DNA from: Anaerolineae bacterium
Lineage (GTDB): Bacteria; Chloroflexota; Anaerolineae; Promineifilales; Promineifilaceae
Assembly (NCBI GenBank): GCA_014879345.1
Contig: JACSSI010000325.1
Span: forward strand, 1 to 6,127
Length of the DNA stretch: 6,127 nucleotides
Direction: 5' to 3'
In this document: one piece after another, positions 1 through 5,063 of the stretch
How positions within the stretch are numbered: the stretch's first letter is position 1
Layout of the letters: every line of letters begins with the position of its first letter
Program-made: the position numbers and the translations under genes
Notes under the pieces: generated by a model
Told to the model about the DNA's origin: nothing
Databases searched by the model: none
Seen by the model: the letters and a program-made list of their open reading frames with translations, nothing else

Positions 1-119
1 CTGCCCATATAACCATGCAGCATCAAGATAACAACACCTTCCCATCCCTCTTTGGGTTCGGCTTTAAAAGTATATGGTTGACGTTCAGCAGGCACTTCAT
101 AATCTGGTTGAAAGGGCAT
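1..119 (-). CDS. alpha/beta-fold hydrolase, N-terminal part, cut by the window edge
   Basis: The minus strand reads from ATG at 119-117 to the left edge without a stop: 39 complete codons beginning MPFQPDYEVPAERQPYTF and reaching VVILMLHGYMG. A hydrophobic strand followed by HG-x-x-G is the oxyanion-hole signature at the end of the first core strand of alpha/beta-hydrolases (esterases, lipases and thioesterase-like enzymes). The catalytic Ser, acid and His lie outside the window, so the substrate cannot be named. The start is supported by AAGGA at 132-128, eight bases upstream, and by a promoter at 150-178. The gene is divergent from mutL. An open frame on the opposite strand over the same bases (15-212) has no recognisable product and no promoter. 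Confidence is good for the fold and low for any specific function. Confidence 0.72.
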   Translation of the reverse strand, partial: MPFQPDYEVPAERQPYTFKAEPKEGWEGVVILMLHGYMG

Positions 120-149
120 ATTTCGGTTCCTTTTTTTGCTTATTTTGGG

Positions 150-178
150 AGTATAGTAGCAGAGAGGCAAGGTGGCAA
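150..178 (-). promoter_or_regulatory. sigma70-type promoter of the hydrolase gene
   Basis: On the minus strand, TTGCCA (178-173) is followed after exactly 17 bases by TATACT (155-150). Each hexamer matches consensus at five of six positions. Transcription would begin near 143, giving a leader of about 24 bases that includes the AAGGA ribosome site. The -35 hexamer lies inside the tandem repeat at 166-189. Confidence 0.55.
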
Positions 179-189
179 GGTGGCAAGGG
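166..189 (+). repeat. tandem 8-bp repeat, three copies
   Basis: Three head-to-tail octamers are seen: GGCAAGGT (166-173), GGCAAGGT (174-181) and GGCAAGGG (182-189). On the minus strand each full unit boundary creates a TTGCCA hexamer, and the one at 178-173 is the -35 box of the hydrolase promoter. A change in copy number would alter what lies upstream of that box. It would also move the putative mutL ribosome site, but not the mutL frame from ATG 244. Confidence 0.7.
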
Positions 190-207
190 AGGAGGTCTGT
201 TGGCGTG
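190..207 (+). promoter_or_regulatory. strong ribosome-binding site with an upstream in-frame GTG for mutL
   Basis: AGGAGGT at 190-196 is a full anti-Shine-Dalgarno match and lies eight bases before GTG 205-207. That GTG is in frame with mutL and would add 13 residues (MSRGGVNCGTIRA) before the family-typical start at 244. The extension is not part of the conserved MutL N-terminus. The site could nevertheless initiate MutL, or it may be a chance purine run continuing the neighbouring repeat. Confidence 0.35.
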
Positions 208-230
208 TCTAGGGGTGGGGTGAATTGTGG

Positions 231-236
231 TACAAT
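231..236 (+). promoter_or_regulatory. mutL: possible -10 box giving a leaderless mutL transcript
   Basis: TACAAT ends seven bases before the mutL ATG at 244, so transcription would begin at or next to the start codon. A TANNNT box at this distance is the pattern known for leaderless mRNAs in several phyla. No convincing -35 hexamer is seen at 16-18 bases, and there is no ribosome site immediately upstream of 244. This competes with the GTG 205 interpretation. Confidence 0.35.
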
Positions 237-243
237 ACGCGCC

Positions 244-2103
244 ATGTCGATTCATGTGTTGTCTGACCAACTTGCGTCTCAAATTGCGGCCGGTGAAGTG
301 GTAGAACGGCCGTTTTCCGTTGTCAAAGAACTCGTTGAAAATTGCATCGATGCCGGCGCCACCACCATCAATATCGACATCCAGGAAGGGGGTCGCTCGC
401 GTATCCAAATCGCCGACAATGGTTTGGGTATTGCCGCTGAAGAGATCGAAACCGCCTTCCTGCGCCATGCCACCTCCAAGCTGCAAGCTGTGGCAGATTT
501 AAACGCCATCCGCACCCTGGGCTTTCGCGGCGAAGCTTTGGCCGCTATAGCCGCCGTCAGCAAAGTGACCATCGTCTCTCGAGCTGCCGGTGAAACGGCC
601 GGGACGCGCCTGGAACTGGATGGCGGTAAACTGGTGAGTCGGGACAGCGTGGGAGCGCCACAAGGCACCGTTATTGCTGTGGAAAATCTTTTCTACAATG
701 TGCCTGCCCGTCTCAAATTTCTCAAAAGTGTCACCACCGAAAAGCGGCTCATCGACGAGTTTACCAGCCGCTATGCCCTGGCTTATCCCCACATTCGCTT
801 TAGGCTGACACATAACGGCCGTATTACCTTCCAAACCAGCGGCAGCGGCGATTTGCGTGACGTGTTGGTGGCGGTTTATGGGCCGGAAACGGCAAGAGAA
901 TTATTAGAGATTGAAGATCAAAGATTGAAAGATAACGAGGAGAAACCAGCTTCTAATCTTCAATCTTCAATCTTTGTTTCTGGTTTTGTTGGGCCACCCA
1001 GCCTGCATTGGGCGAATCGCAGCCATATGGTTTTGTTCCTAAACGGCCGTTACATCCGTGATAACAGCCTCACCTACGCCATCATTCAAGCCTACCACAC
1101 CTTGCTGCCCACCGGACGCTACCCGCTTGGTATCGTTTTCATCACCATGCCCGCCGAAGATGTAGACGTAAACGTGCATCCCACCAAAACCGAAGTGCGC
1201 TTTCACCACAGCGACCGGGTATTCAGCGCCGTGCAAAAAGCAGTGCGCAACACCCTCATCGCCGAAACGCCGATACGCGACATGGGCGCCTGGGCTGTGC
1301 CACGCCCCACGCCAGCCGCTCCTGGCTGGTCGGGCGAACTGGATGAAAATGCCTTTGTGCGCCGTGAAAGCGATCCCCAACCAGCACTTGGTTTTGACTG
1401 GACACCACCCGCCTTTCGTTACGATGATGAGGAAACGGCCGTTTCAGCAGACCCGTTTTCCTCCCATTCGCCAGCAATCAACCCTGCCACCTTGCCTCCC
1501 ACTGCCGACCTGGGCGGCGGCAAGCTGCCCATCATGCGGGTCATCGGTCAAATCGGCGCCGCCTTCATCATCACCGAAGGGCCAGATGGCGTCTTCCTCA
1601 TCGATCAGCACGCCGCGCATGAACGCATCCTCTACGAGCAGTTTATGGCCGATTGGCGCGATGAAGATGGGGTGACATCACAGGGATTGGTAACGGGAAC
1701 GGCCGTTCACCTGTCACCTCCGCAAGCCACCCTGCTCAATGAAAACATGGCAACCATGAGCCAACTTGGCTTTCAGATCGAACCGTTCGGCCCCAACGCC
1801 TTCATGGTGCGTGCCATTCCCGCCATCCTGGCAAAACTAGACCCCGCGCAAGCCGTCCTGTCTGTGGTGGAAGATTTAGAACGGGGAGACAAGCCAATGC
1901 AGGGCAAAATCGAAGACAAAATTGTGATGCGTGTGTGCAAAACGGCCGCTGTCAAAGCTGGTCAAACCCTCTCACAAGCAGAAATGGAAGCGATGATCTG
2001 GCAGCTTGAAAAATGCCAGAACCCCCACACCTGCCCCCACGGGCGTCCCACCCTCATTTACCTCTCTGTTGCCCAACTCGCCAAACAGTTCGGCCGGATT
2101 TAA
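244..2103 (+). CDS. mutL: DNA mismatch repair protein MutL (endonuclease type)
   Basis: This 619-residue MutL couples MutS mismatch recognition to strand incision. The N-terminal GHKL ATPase shows IAAGEVVERP (14-23), ELVEN-x-IDAGA (29-39), DNGLGI (58-63), HATSKL (75-80) and GFRGEALAAI (93-102). The transducer domain has LFYNVPAR (149-156), LFLNGRYIRD (264-273) and VHPTKTEVRF (311-320). A Pro-rich linker (about 340-425) joins the C-terminal dimerisation/nuclease domain. That domain carries DQHA-x2-E-x4-E at 454-465, a VCKTAAVKAG motif around 564, CPHGRP at 597-602 and a terminal FGRI. These metal-site motifs mark the nicking type found in MutH-less bacteria. ATG 244 gives MSIHVLSDQLASQIAAGEVV, which aligns in length with E. 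coli MutL. Start codons at 172 or GTG 205 would only add non-conserved sequence. The transducer carries a short extra loop (about 222-244). No mutS is visible nearby. The stop overlaps the convergent neighbour. Confidence 0.97.
   Translation: MSIHVLSDQLASQIAAGEVVERPFSVVKELVENCIDAGATTINIDIQEGGRSRIQIADNGLGIAAEEIETAFLRHATSKLQAVADLNAIRTLGFRGEALAAIAAVSKVTIVSRAAGETAGTRLELDGGKLVSRDSVGAPQGTVIAVENLFYNVPARLKFLKSVTTEKRLIDEFTSRYALAYPHIRFRLTHNGRITFQTSGSGDLRDVLVAVYGPETARELLEIEDQRLKDNEEKPASNLQSSIFVSGFVGPPSLHWANRSHMVLFLNGRYIRDNSLTYAIIQAYHTLLPTGRYPLGIVFITMPAEDVDVNVHPTKTEVRFHHSDRVFSAVQKAVRNTLIAETPIRDMGAWAVPRPTPAAPGWSGELDENAFVRRESDPQPALGFDWTPPAFRYDDEETAVSADPFSSHSPAINPATLPPTADLGGGKLPIMRVIGQIGAAFIITEGPDGVFLIDQHAAHERILYEQFMADWRDEDGVTSQGLVTGTAVHLSPPQATLLNENMATMSQLGFQIEPFGPNAFMVRAIPAILAKLDPAQAVLSVVEDLERGDKPMQGKIEDKIVMRVCKTAAVKAGQTLSQAEMEAMIWQLEKCQNPHTCPHGRPTLIYLSVAQLAKQFGRI
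908..975. repeat. inverted and tandem repeat embedded in mutL
   Basis: AGATTGAAGAT at 908-918 is perfectly complementary to 956-966 and again to 963-973. AAAGATTGAA at 920-929 is complementary to 966-975. The right arm is built of three heptads, AATCTTC, AATCTTC and AATCTTT (955-975). The element is AT-rich inside a GC-richer gene and stays in frame, encoding residues 222-244 of MutL (EIEDQRLKDNEE through NLQSSIF), a loop where the family varies in length. Confidence 0.6.
2100..2103. other. overlapping convergent stop codons
   Basis: The four bases TTAA contain the TAA stop of mutL (2101-2103, +) and the TAA stop of the oxidoreductase (2102-2100, -). There is no intergenic space for a terminator, so each transcript must run into the other gene. 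I saw no clear hairpin-plus-T-run on either side. Confidence 0.9.
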
Positions 2104-3041
2104 AGTTCTGGAGAGGTGTGATCTGCTTCTGCCACCGCAATAACTACATTCCCCTTTTTATGTCCTTTTTCGACATACCGATGCGCTTCAACAACTTGTT
2201 CCAAGGGATAACATCTATCAATGACCGGTTTCAAGCTGCCAGCCTCAACTAGCTCTGTTAGGAAAATTAAATCTTCAACCTTTTCTTTGCCATTAGCTGA
2301 AGTATGCACATTCAGATAGGTTCCGTTTTTCTTTAGCACCTTTTTCGCTTGTTTTGGCGGGAATTTGCCAACTGCATCAAAGATAACATCATATGTTTCG
2401 CCGCGTTGGGTAAAGTCTTCTTTGGTGTAATCAACGACGTGATCCGCCCCCAGCGATTTCACCATTTCTATGTTTGCGGTGCTGCAAACGGCCGTTACCT
2501 CCGCCCCAAAATAGTTAGCAAGCTGTACTGAAAACGTGCCTACACTGCCAGAAGCGCCGTAGATCAGCACGGTTTGCCCAGGCTGGATGTGGGCTTTGCG
2601 CAAACAGCGCAAGGCAGTCACTGCGCCGGTGGGCAACGTCGCGGCTTCTTCATAACTAAGAGTAGCTGGTTTAATCGCCACCATGCCGTCTTCAGGCAAA
2701 CATTTGTATTCGGCATAACCGCCAAAATTTGCGCCCATCGTCGAGGCAATTACTGCATCGCCCACCGTAAACTTTGTCACATTTTTGCCTGCTGCTTCCA
2801 CTTCGCCCGCCACCTCCATGCCGAAAATCGTCCGTTTTGGTTTGAAAACACCCAGATACAAGCGGGCAAAAAGCCATTGGGAACCCGGCACATTGAAGCT
2901 GCGCATTCTGGTGTCGCCAATGTGGGCGGTTGTGGCCTGAACTTTGACGAGAATTTCGTTATCTTGCGGTACAGGTTTAGCTATCTCTTTCATTTGCAGG
3001 ACTTCTGGCGGCCCGTATTTTGTGCATACAATTGCTTTCAT
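2100..3041 (-). CDS. NAD(P)-dependent quinone oxidoreductase-like protein (zinc-independent MDR family)
   Basis: This 313-residue protein belongs to the medium-chain dehydrogenase/reductase superfamily, in the quinone oxidoreductase-like branch that reduces quinones, enones or other reactive carbonyls with NAD(P)H in the cytoplasm. The GroES-like domain starts MKAIVCTKYGPPEVLQ. GMEVAGEVEAAG (74-85) and VGDAV (93-97) follow, then GGYAEY (107-112). The Rossmann fold has YGASGSVG at 161-168, LGADHVVDY at 197-205 and FDAVG at 221-225. The protein ends EAHRYVEKGHKKGNVVI plus a short acidic tail. The catalytic-zinc Cys and the structural-zinc Cys cluster of alcohol dehydrogenases are absent. ATG 3041 is preceded by GGAG at 3055-3052, ten bases away. 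The gene is convergent with mutL, and the two TAA stops share TTAA. The exact substrate is unknown. It is a paralogue of the gene at 5064-6044, about half identical by eye. Confidence 0.9.
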   Translation of the reverse strand: MKAIVCTKYGPPEVLQMKEIAKPVPQDNEILVKVQATTAHIGDTRMRSFNVPGSQWLFARLYLGVFKPKRTIFGMEVAGEVEAAGKNVTKFTVGDAVIASTMGANFGGYAEYKCLPEDGMVAIKPATLSYEEAATLPTGAVTALRCLRKAHIQPGQTVLIYGASGSVGTFSVQLANYFGAEVTAVCSTANIEMVKSLGADHVVDYTKEDFTQRGETYDVIFDAVGKFPPKQAKKVLKKNGTYLNVHTSANGKEKVEDLIFLTELVEAGSLKPVIDRCYPLEQVVEAHRYVEKGHKKGNVVIAVAEADHTSPEL

Positions 3042-3334
3042 GATAATTGGACTCCAGCAAACTCGTTTTTATCTCTATTTTTATTCATTTTCTATTTCCT
3101 TTTTGGGCAACCAGGCAGCACTGCATCATTGACCAGTGATAGGAAAAAATACATAGCAATCTGATTTGCTGAATTTTTAATTGTGTAACTGTTTGGGATG
3201 TATGTGTTGCGTAAAATTGTTTAAGATGTGTAACGATACAGCCAGACGAGGGTCGAGCCTTTCGGCAAGTTCAAGAACCACTTGGCGAAGCCCGGTTCCC
3301 TTCGACAGGCTCAGGACACCTCCCTGTATCTTTC
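3042..3334. other. 293-bp non-coding interval between the repressor gene and the oxidoreductase
   Basis: No credible gene is visible. The right half (3255-3320) is a palindromic repeat. The left part is AT-rich and should hold the oxidoreductase promoter. The best candidate on the minus strand is TTGCCC (3110-3105), 17 bases, then TGATA-like TGAATA (3087-3082), which is weak. The stretch 3181-3240 is T/G-rich (TGTGTAAC recurs loosely) with no feature I can name. No transcription terminator with a T-run follows the repressor stop. Confidence 0.5.
3255..3320. repeat. degenerate palindromic dispersed repeat
   Basis: GAGCCTTTCG (3255-3264) pairs with CGACAGGCTC (3303-3312) with one mismatch. The core also recurs in direct orientation: 3259-3278 and 3299-3318 agree at about 14 of 20 positions. 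The right half, TTCGACAGGCTCAGGAC, resembles a short palindromic repeat I recall as widespread in intergenic DNA of many bacterial genomes. It sits just beyond the repressor stop, where the hairpin could protect the 3' end of the transcript. It lacks the T-run of an intrinsic terminator. Confidence 0.5.
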
Positions 3335-3562
3335 CTAAATTGGATCATCTTTTGGCTCGTATGAGAAGACTTCCTCCAGGGGTGAATCAAAGACAAAGGC
3401 AATACGAAAAGCTAATTCTAAAGAAGGTGAATATTTTGCGTTTTCGATGGCGACGATGGTTTGGCGGGTGACACCTACTTTGTCGGCCAGCTCTTTTTGG
3501 GTCATCTCGTTGTGGTAGAAGCGTAATTTACGAATGTTGTTGCTAATGGCGAGTTTGCCCAT
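3335..3562 (-). CDS. XRE-family helix-turn-helix transcriptional regulator
   Basis: This 75-residue protein is essentially a single HTH_3/Cro-CI domain: NNIRKLRFYHNEMTQKELAD (8-27), turn, then recognition helix VTRQTIVAIEN (31-41), YSPSLELAFRIA (44-55) and FDSPLEEVFSYEP (58-70). It has no ligand or dimerisation domain. This is the minimal regulator type often found beside small membrane proteins. It most likely binds the operon's own promoter. ATG 3562 lies one base after the stop of the preceding gene (TAAGATG). Its ribosome site, GGAGGGGG, lies within the last codons of that gene, so translation is probably coupled. Third gene of the operon starting at 4498. The family assignment is firm; autoregulation is inferred. 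Confidence 0.92.
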   Translation of the reverse strand: MGKLAISNNIRKLRFYHNEMTQKELADKVGVTRQTIVAIENAKYSPSLELAFRIAFVFDSPLEEVFSYEPKDDPI

Positions 3563-3563
3563 C

Positions 3564-4019
3564 TTAGAACCCCCTCCGATAAATAACTAATCTGGTCACA
3601 TCGCCGATTACCTGCGCCATCAGCCCAAAGAAGACGAGCAGGGCAAACATAACCAATGGCGACTGTCCGAGTACGAATGTGAACATGGCAAAAAAGCTGC
3701 CGAGCGAGGTGACGGTGTAGGTGATTTTTGTCCCCTTCAAATCAATGAGTTCGTCTCGTTCATCTTTGATGTCTTCGATGTCGGGATTTTCATCACCGGT
3801 TTGGATGGCAATGACAATGGCGGAGACGATGTGGGTGAGAATCATACCGATGATGGTAACAATAATGGATAGCACGATGACAATTCCCCACAGACGGAAG
3901 AGGTCTGTTGAATTGAGGCCACCATCCGCAGCCATCTGAAATACGCGGGTTGTGTAGAAAATTAAAATGAGCGAAAAGCTGATTAAGGTTACTGTTATAT
4001 TTTTTTCTTGAAAGGACAT
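3564..4019 (-). CDS. four-helix membrane protein resembling DUF2178, downstream paralogue
   Basis: This 151-residue protein has hydrophobic segments at about 9-28, 43-72, 100-118 and 120-140. A charged cytoplasmic-looking loop between the second and third carries KDERDELIDLKG (85-96). It ends VIYRRGF. The DERD-x-LI-x-LK signature and the basic, aromatic C-terminus are shared with the upstream gene at 4076-4498, so the two are paralogues. Both match my recollection of DUF2178-type predicted membrane proteins, which have no established biochemical function and commonly sit beside XRE regulators. ATG 4019 has TGAGGT at 4029-4024, four bases away. An alternative reading is one half of a two-component membrane sensor or immunity complex. 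No signal peptide or catalytic motif is visible. Confidence 0.82.
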   Translation of the reverse strand: MSFQEKNITVTLISFSLILIFYTTRVFQMAADGGLNSTDLFRLWGIVIVLSIIVTIIGMILTHIVSAIVIAIQTGDENPDIEDIKDERDELIDLKGTKITYTVTSLGSFFAMFTFVLGQSPLVMFALLVFFGLMAQVIGDVTRLVIYRRGF

Positions 4020-4054
4020 GATTACCTCATTTGGGGTCTAAAACTTCAAAAGTC

Positions 4055-4069
4055 TTCAGTGAAACTGAA
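4055..4069. other. perfect 6-bp hairpin between the two membrane-protein genes
   Basis: TTCAGT (4055-4060) and ACTGAA (4064-4069) pair around a GAA loop. On the operon strand the stem is followed by GAC, TTTT, GAAG and TTTT, broken T-runs. It might act as a partial terminator or an mRNA-end stabiliser that makes the first gene more abundant than the second and third. The stem is AT-rich and short, so the effect would be weak. Confidence 0.3.
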
Positions 4070-4075
4070 CGCTTA

Positions 4076-4498
4076 CTAGAAACCTTTTCGATAGTAATAA
4101 AGTTGAGAAATGTAGCCGAATATCTCTGAAGCCACGAAGGCGAGAATAAGTAAGTTGAAGATGATTAAGGGCGGTGTCGAAAACATTAAAAATCCCATTG
4201 AAATGAAAAAGCCTGTTAAAAACAGATAATGGGAATTTCGTGTTGATTTTAGTTCAATCAGTTTGTCTCGTTCGTCGGCTGCCGTAGTATCTTCATGGTT
4301 GGTGGCAATGGCGTTGATGATGTTGAACACGACATGAACGACAACTGTAAATATGATGACCGGAACCCACAGTCCAATAACAGCGATTGTGCTAAGCACA
4401 CCTGCTTGATACATTTCGTAAACATTGAAAAAATAAAATCCAAAAATCACCAATGTACTTATTAAAGAAACAAGATTGTTTTTTTCTTGATAGGTCAT
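4076..4498 (-). CDS. four-helix membrane protein resembling DUF2178, upstream paralogue
   Basis: This 140-residue protein is the first gene of the three-gene operon. Hydrophobic segments run at about 8-28, 36-62, 89-107 and 109-129. A hydrophilic loop between the second and third contains ADERDKLIELKSTRNS (74-89). The chain ends QLYYYRKGF. It shares N-terminus (M-T/S-Y/F-QEKN), DERD loop and C-terminus with the next gene, but lacks about ten acidic loop residues present there. The predicted topology has both ends and the DERD loop on the same side, probably cytoplasmic. ATG 4498 has a good ribosome site, GAGGT (4509-4505), six bases upstream, and a near-consensus promoter about 60 bases upstream. 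The DUF2178-like assignment rests on the DERD and terminal motifs from memory. The cellular role is unknown. Confidence 0.82.
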   Translation of the reverse strand: MTYQEKNNLVSLISTLVIFGFYFFNVYEMYQAGVLSTIAVIGLWVPVIIFTVVVHVVFNIINAIATNHEDTTAADERDKLIELKSTRNSHYLFLTGFFISMGFLMFSTPPLIIFNLLILAFVASEIFGYISQLYYYRKGF

Positions 4499-4554
4499 TT
4501 GTTTACCTCATATTTGTAAAAAGAATTTTACCAGACGTATTATTTATTGGACAT

Positions 4555-4583
4555 ATAGTAAAATATATTTTCCATGATGTCAA
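4555..4583 (-). promoter_or_regulatory. near-consensus sigma70 promoter of the membrane-protein/repressor operon
   Basis: The minus strand carries TTGACA (4583-4578), a 17-base spacer (4577-4561) and TACTAT (4560-4555). The -35 is perfect and the -10 matches four of six positions in an AT-rich spacer. Transcription would start near 4548 with a leader of about 50 bases. A promoter this strong in front of a repressor-containing operon suggests it is normally held down. Confidence 0.7.
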
Positions 4584-4618
4584 GTATTTTTTACATCAAG
4601 TTGGGAGAATGATGATGT
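4575..4618. promoter_or_regulatory. candidate operator: three TGATGT half-sites
   Basis: TGATGT occurs at 4575-4580 (+), inverted as ACATCA at 4593-4598, and again at 4613-4618 (+). Centres are 18 and 20 bases apart, close to two helical turns. The first copy overlaps the -35 box, and the 9-mer ATGATGTCA occurs exactly at 4574-4582 and 4612-4620. This is a plausible binding array for the XRE protein encoded in the operon. Short half-sites in AT-rich DNA can arise by chance. Confidence 0.35.
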
Positions 4619-4710
4619 CATCTAGTCTTTTGTTGCGAAGCCGGGCAATCTTGTTATGTTTTACAGTCAATTAGAAGGGTATACCGGGCTGCACAGGTTA
4701 ACTCACAATT

Positions 4711-4716
4711 TATAAT
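4711..4716 (+). promoter_or_regulatory. -10 box for the small acidic protein gene
   Basis: TATAAT is a perfect -10 hexamer, 18 bases before the ribosome site AGGAGGT (4734-4740). The expected -35 position (4688-4693) reads GCTGCA, a poor match, so the promoter may depend on an activator or on the palindrome GGTATACC just upstream. Confidence 0.4.
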
Positions 4717-4748
4717 GAGGGCGAGTGCCGATTAGGAGGTAAGCGGTG

Positions 4749-5003
4749 ATGATGACTGAAGCTGAGGCGATGACGTTGGTGGCGGCGCTAAAGAGCGGGA
4801 AACGGTTTGCCACCCGTTTTCAGGAAGAGGAATGGGGGATTATTTATGAGGATAACGGCCGTTTTCAAAAATGGTCGCATCGTGTGGAGCCGTTTGAGGG
4901 GGGTAAAGAGGAATGGTCACGTGAGCAGATGTCTGAGGCGGAAGTGGTCGCTTTGTTGATGGCTTATTACAGCTTTGACCGGATGCAAGCGGGCCTGCGT
5001 TAA
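4749..5003 (+). CDS. hypothetical small acidic protein
   Basis: This 84-residue protein starts MMTEAEAMTLVAALKSGKRF and ends YYSFDRMQAGLR. I do not recognise the family. It is hydrophilic, Glu- and Trp-containing, with no membrane segment, signal peptide or Cys pair. An N-terminal helix (TEAEAMTLVAALK) and a C-terminal helix (SEAEVVALLMAYY) have similar patterns and flank a central part rich in aromatic and charged residues (EEWGIIYEDNGRF, KWSHRVEP), perhaps short beta strands. Coding evidence is AGGAGGT at 4734-4740 and TATAAT upstream. Starts at GTG 4746, ATG 4749 and ATG 4752 are adjacent; ATG 4749 has the best spacing of eight bases. It carries an in-frame AACGGCCGTT, like the native genes. 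It is divergent from the membrane-protein operon and convergent with the second oxidoreductase. Confidence 0.72.
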   Translation: MMTEAEAMTLVAALKSGKRFATRFQEEEWGIIYEDNGRFQKWSHRVEPFEGGKEEWSREQMSEAEVVALLMAYYSFDRMQAGLR

Positions 5004-5014
5004 GCCCGTCGGGG

Positions 5015-5059
5015 TTGGCAGCGAGGTGAGGGTTATAAAACGGCCGTTTCTCGCCCCAA
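5015..5059. terminator. possible bidirectional hairpin between convergent genes
   Basis: TTGG plus GCGAG (5015-5018, 5021-5025) pairs with CTCGC plus CCAA (5050-5054, 5056-5059), with small internal bulges. The apical loop contains the palindrome AAACGGCCGTTT (5038-5049), which can itself fold. It lies between two convergent stops, where a shared terminator is expected, but there is no T-run on either strand. A second small hairpin, CGGGC/GCCCG, overlaps the end of the small gene (4990-5008). Confidence 0.35.
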
Positions 5060-5063
5060 TCGA

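Larger units (their letters stand above)
4499..4748. other. divergent control region
   Basis: This stretch has no gene. It holds the leftward operon promoter (4555-4583) with its candidate operators, and the rightward signals for the small gene: TATAAT at 4711-4716 and AGGAGGT at 4734-4740. An 8-bp palindrome, GGTATACC, lies at 4678-4685, about 26 bases upstream of the TATAAT, where an activator or repressor might bind. CCGGGC is repeated at 4641-4646 and 4684-4689. Confidence 0.5.

Noticed and set aside
15..212. Open frame on + over the left edge
   Set aside because: It is antisense to a convincing alpha/beta-hydrolase start, has no ribosome site and resembles no known protein.
499..834. 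Open frame on - inside mutL, with others at 279-668 and 1039-1380
   Set aside because: They are antisense to well-conserved MutL blocks, with no ribosome sites and no recognisable motifs.
1671..1718. 7-bp inverted repeat GGTGACA/TGTCACC within mutL
   Set aside because: It encodes ordinary MutL C-terminal sequence of normal length, and the 34-base loop makes a functional hairpin unlikely.
3129..3155. TTGACC followed by TACATA on + as a promoter
   Set aside because: The spacer is only 15 bases and no gene on + lies downstream.
2574..3164. 196-codon open frame on +
   Set aside because: It lies antisense to the oxidoreductase; the composition (Phe, His and Cys rich) is typical of a shadow frame and there is no start signal.
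3181..3471. 96-codon open frame on + across the repeat and the repressor
   Set aside because: It crosses a palindromic repeat and is antisense to a clear XRE domain; the sequence looks random.
4611..4622. GATGA/TCATC small inverted repeat
   Set aside because: Its centre is only two bases; it is better explained as part of the TGATGT half-site series.
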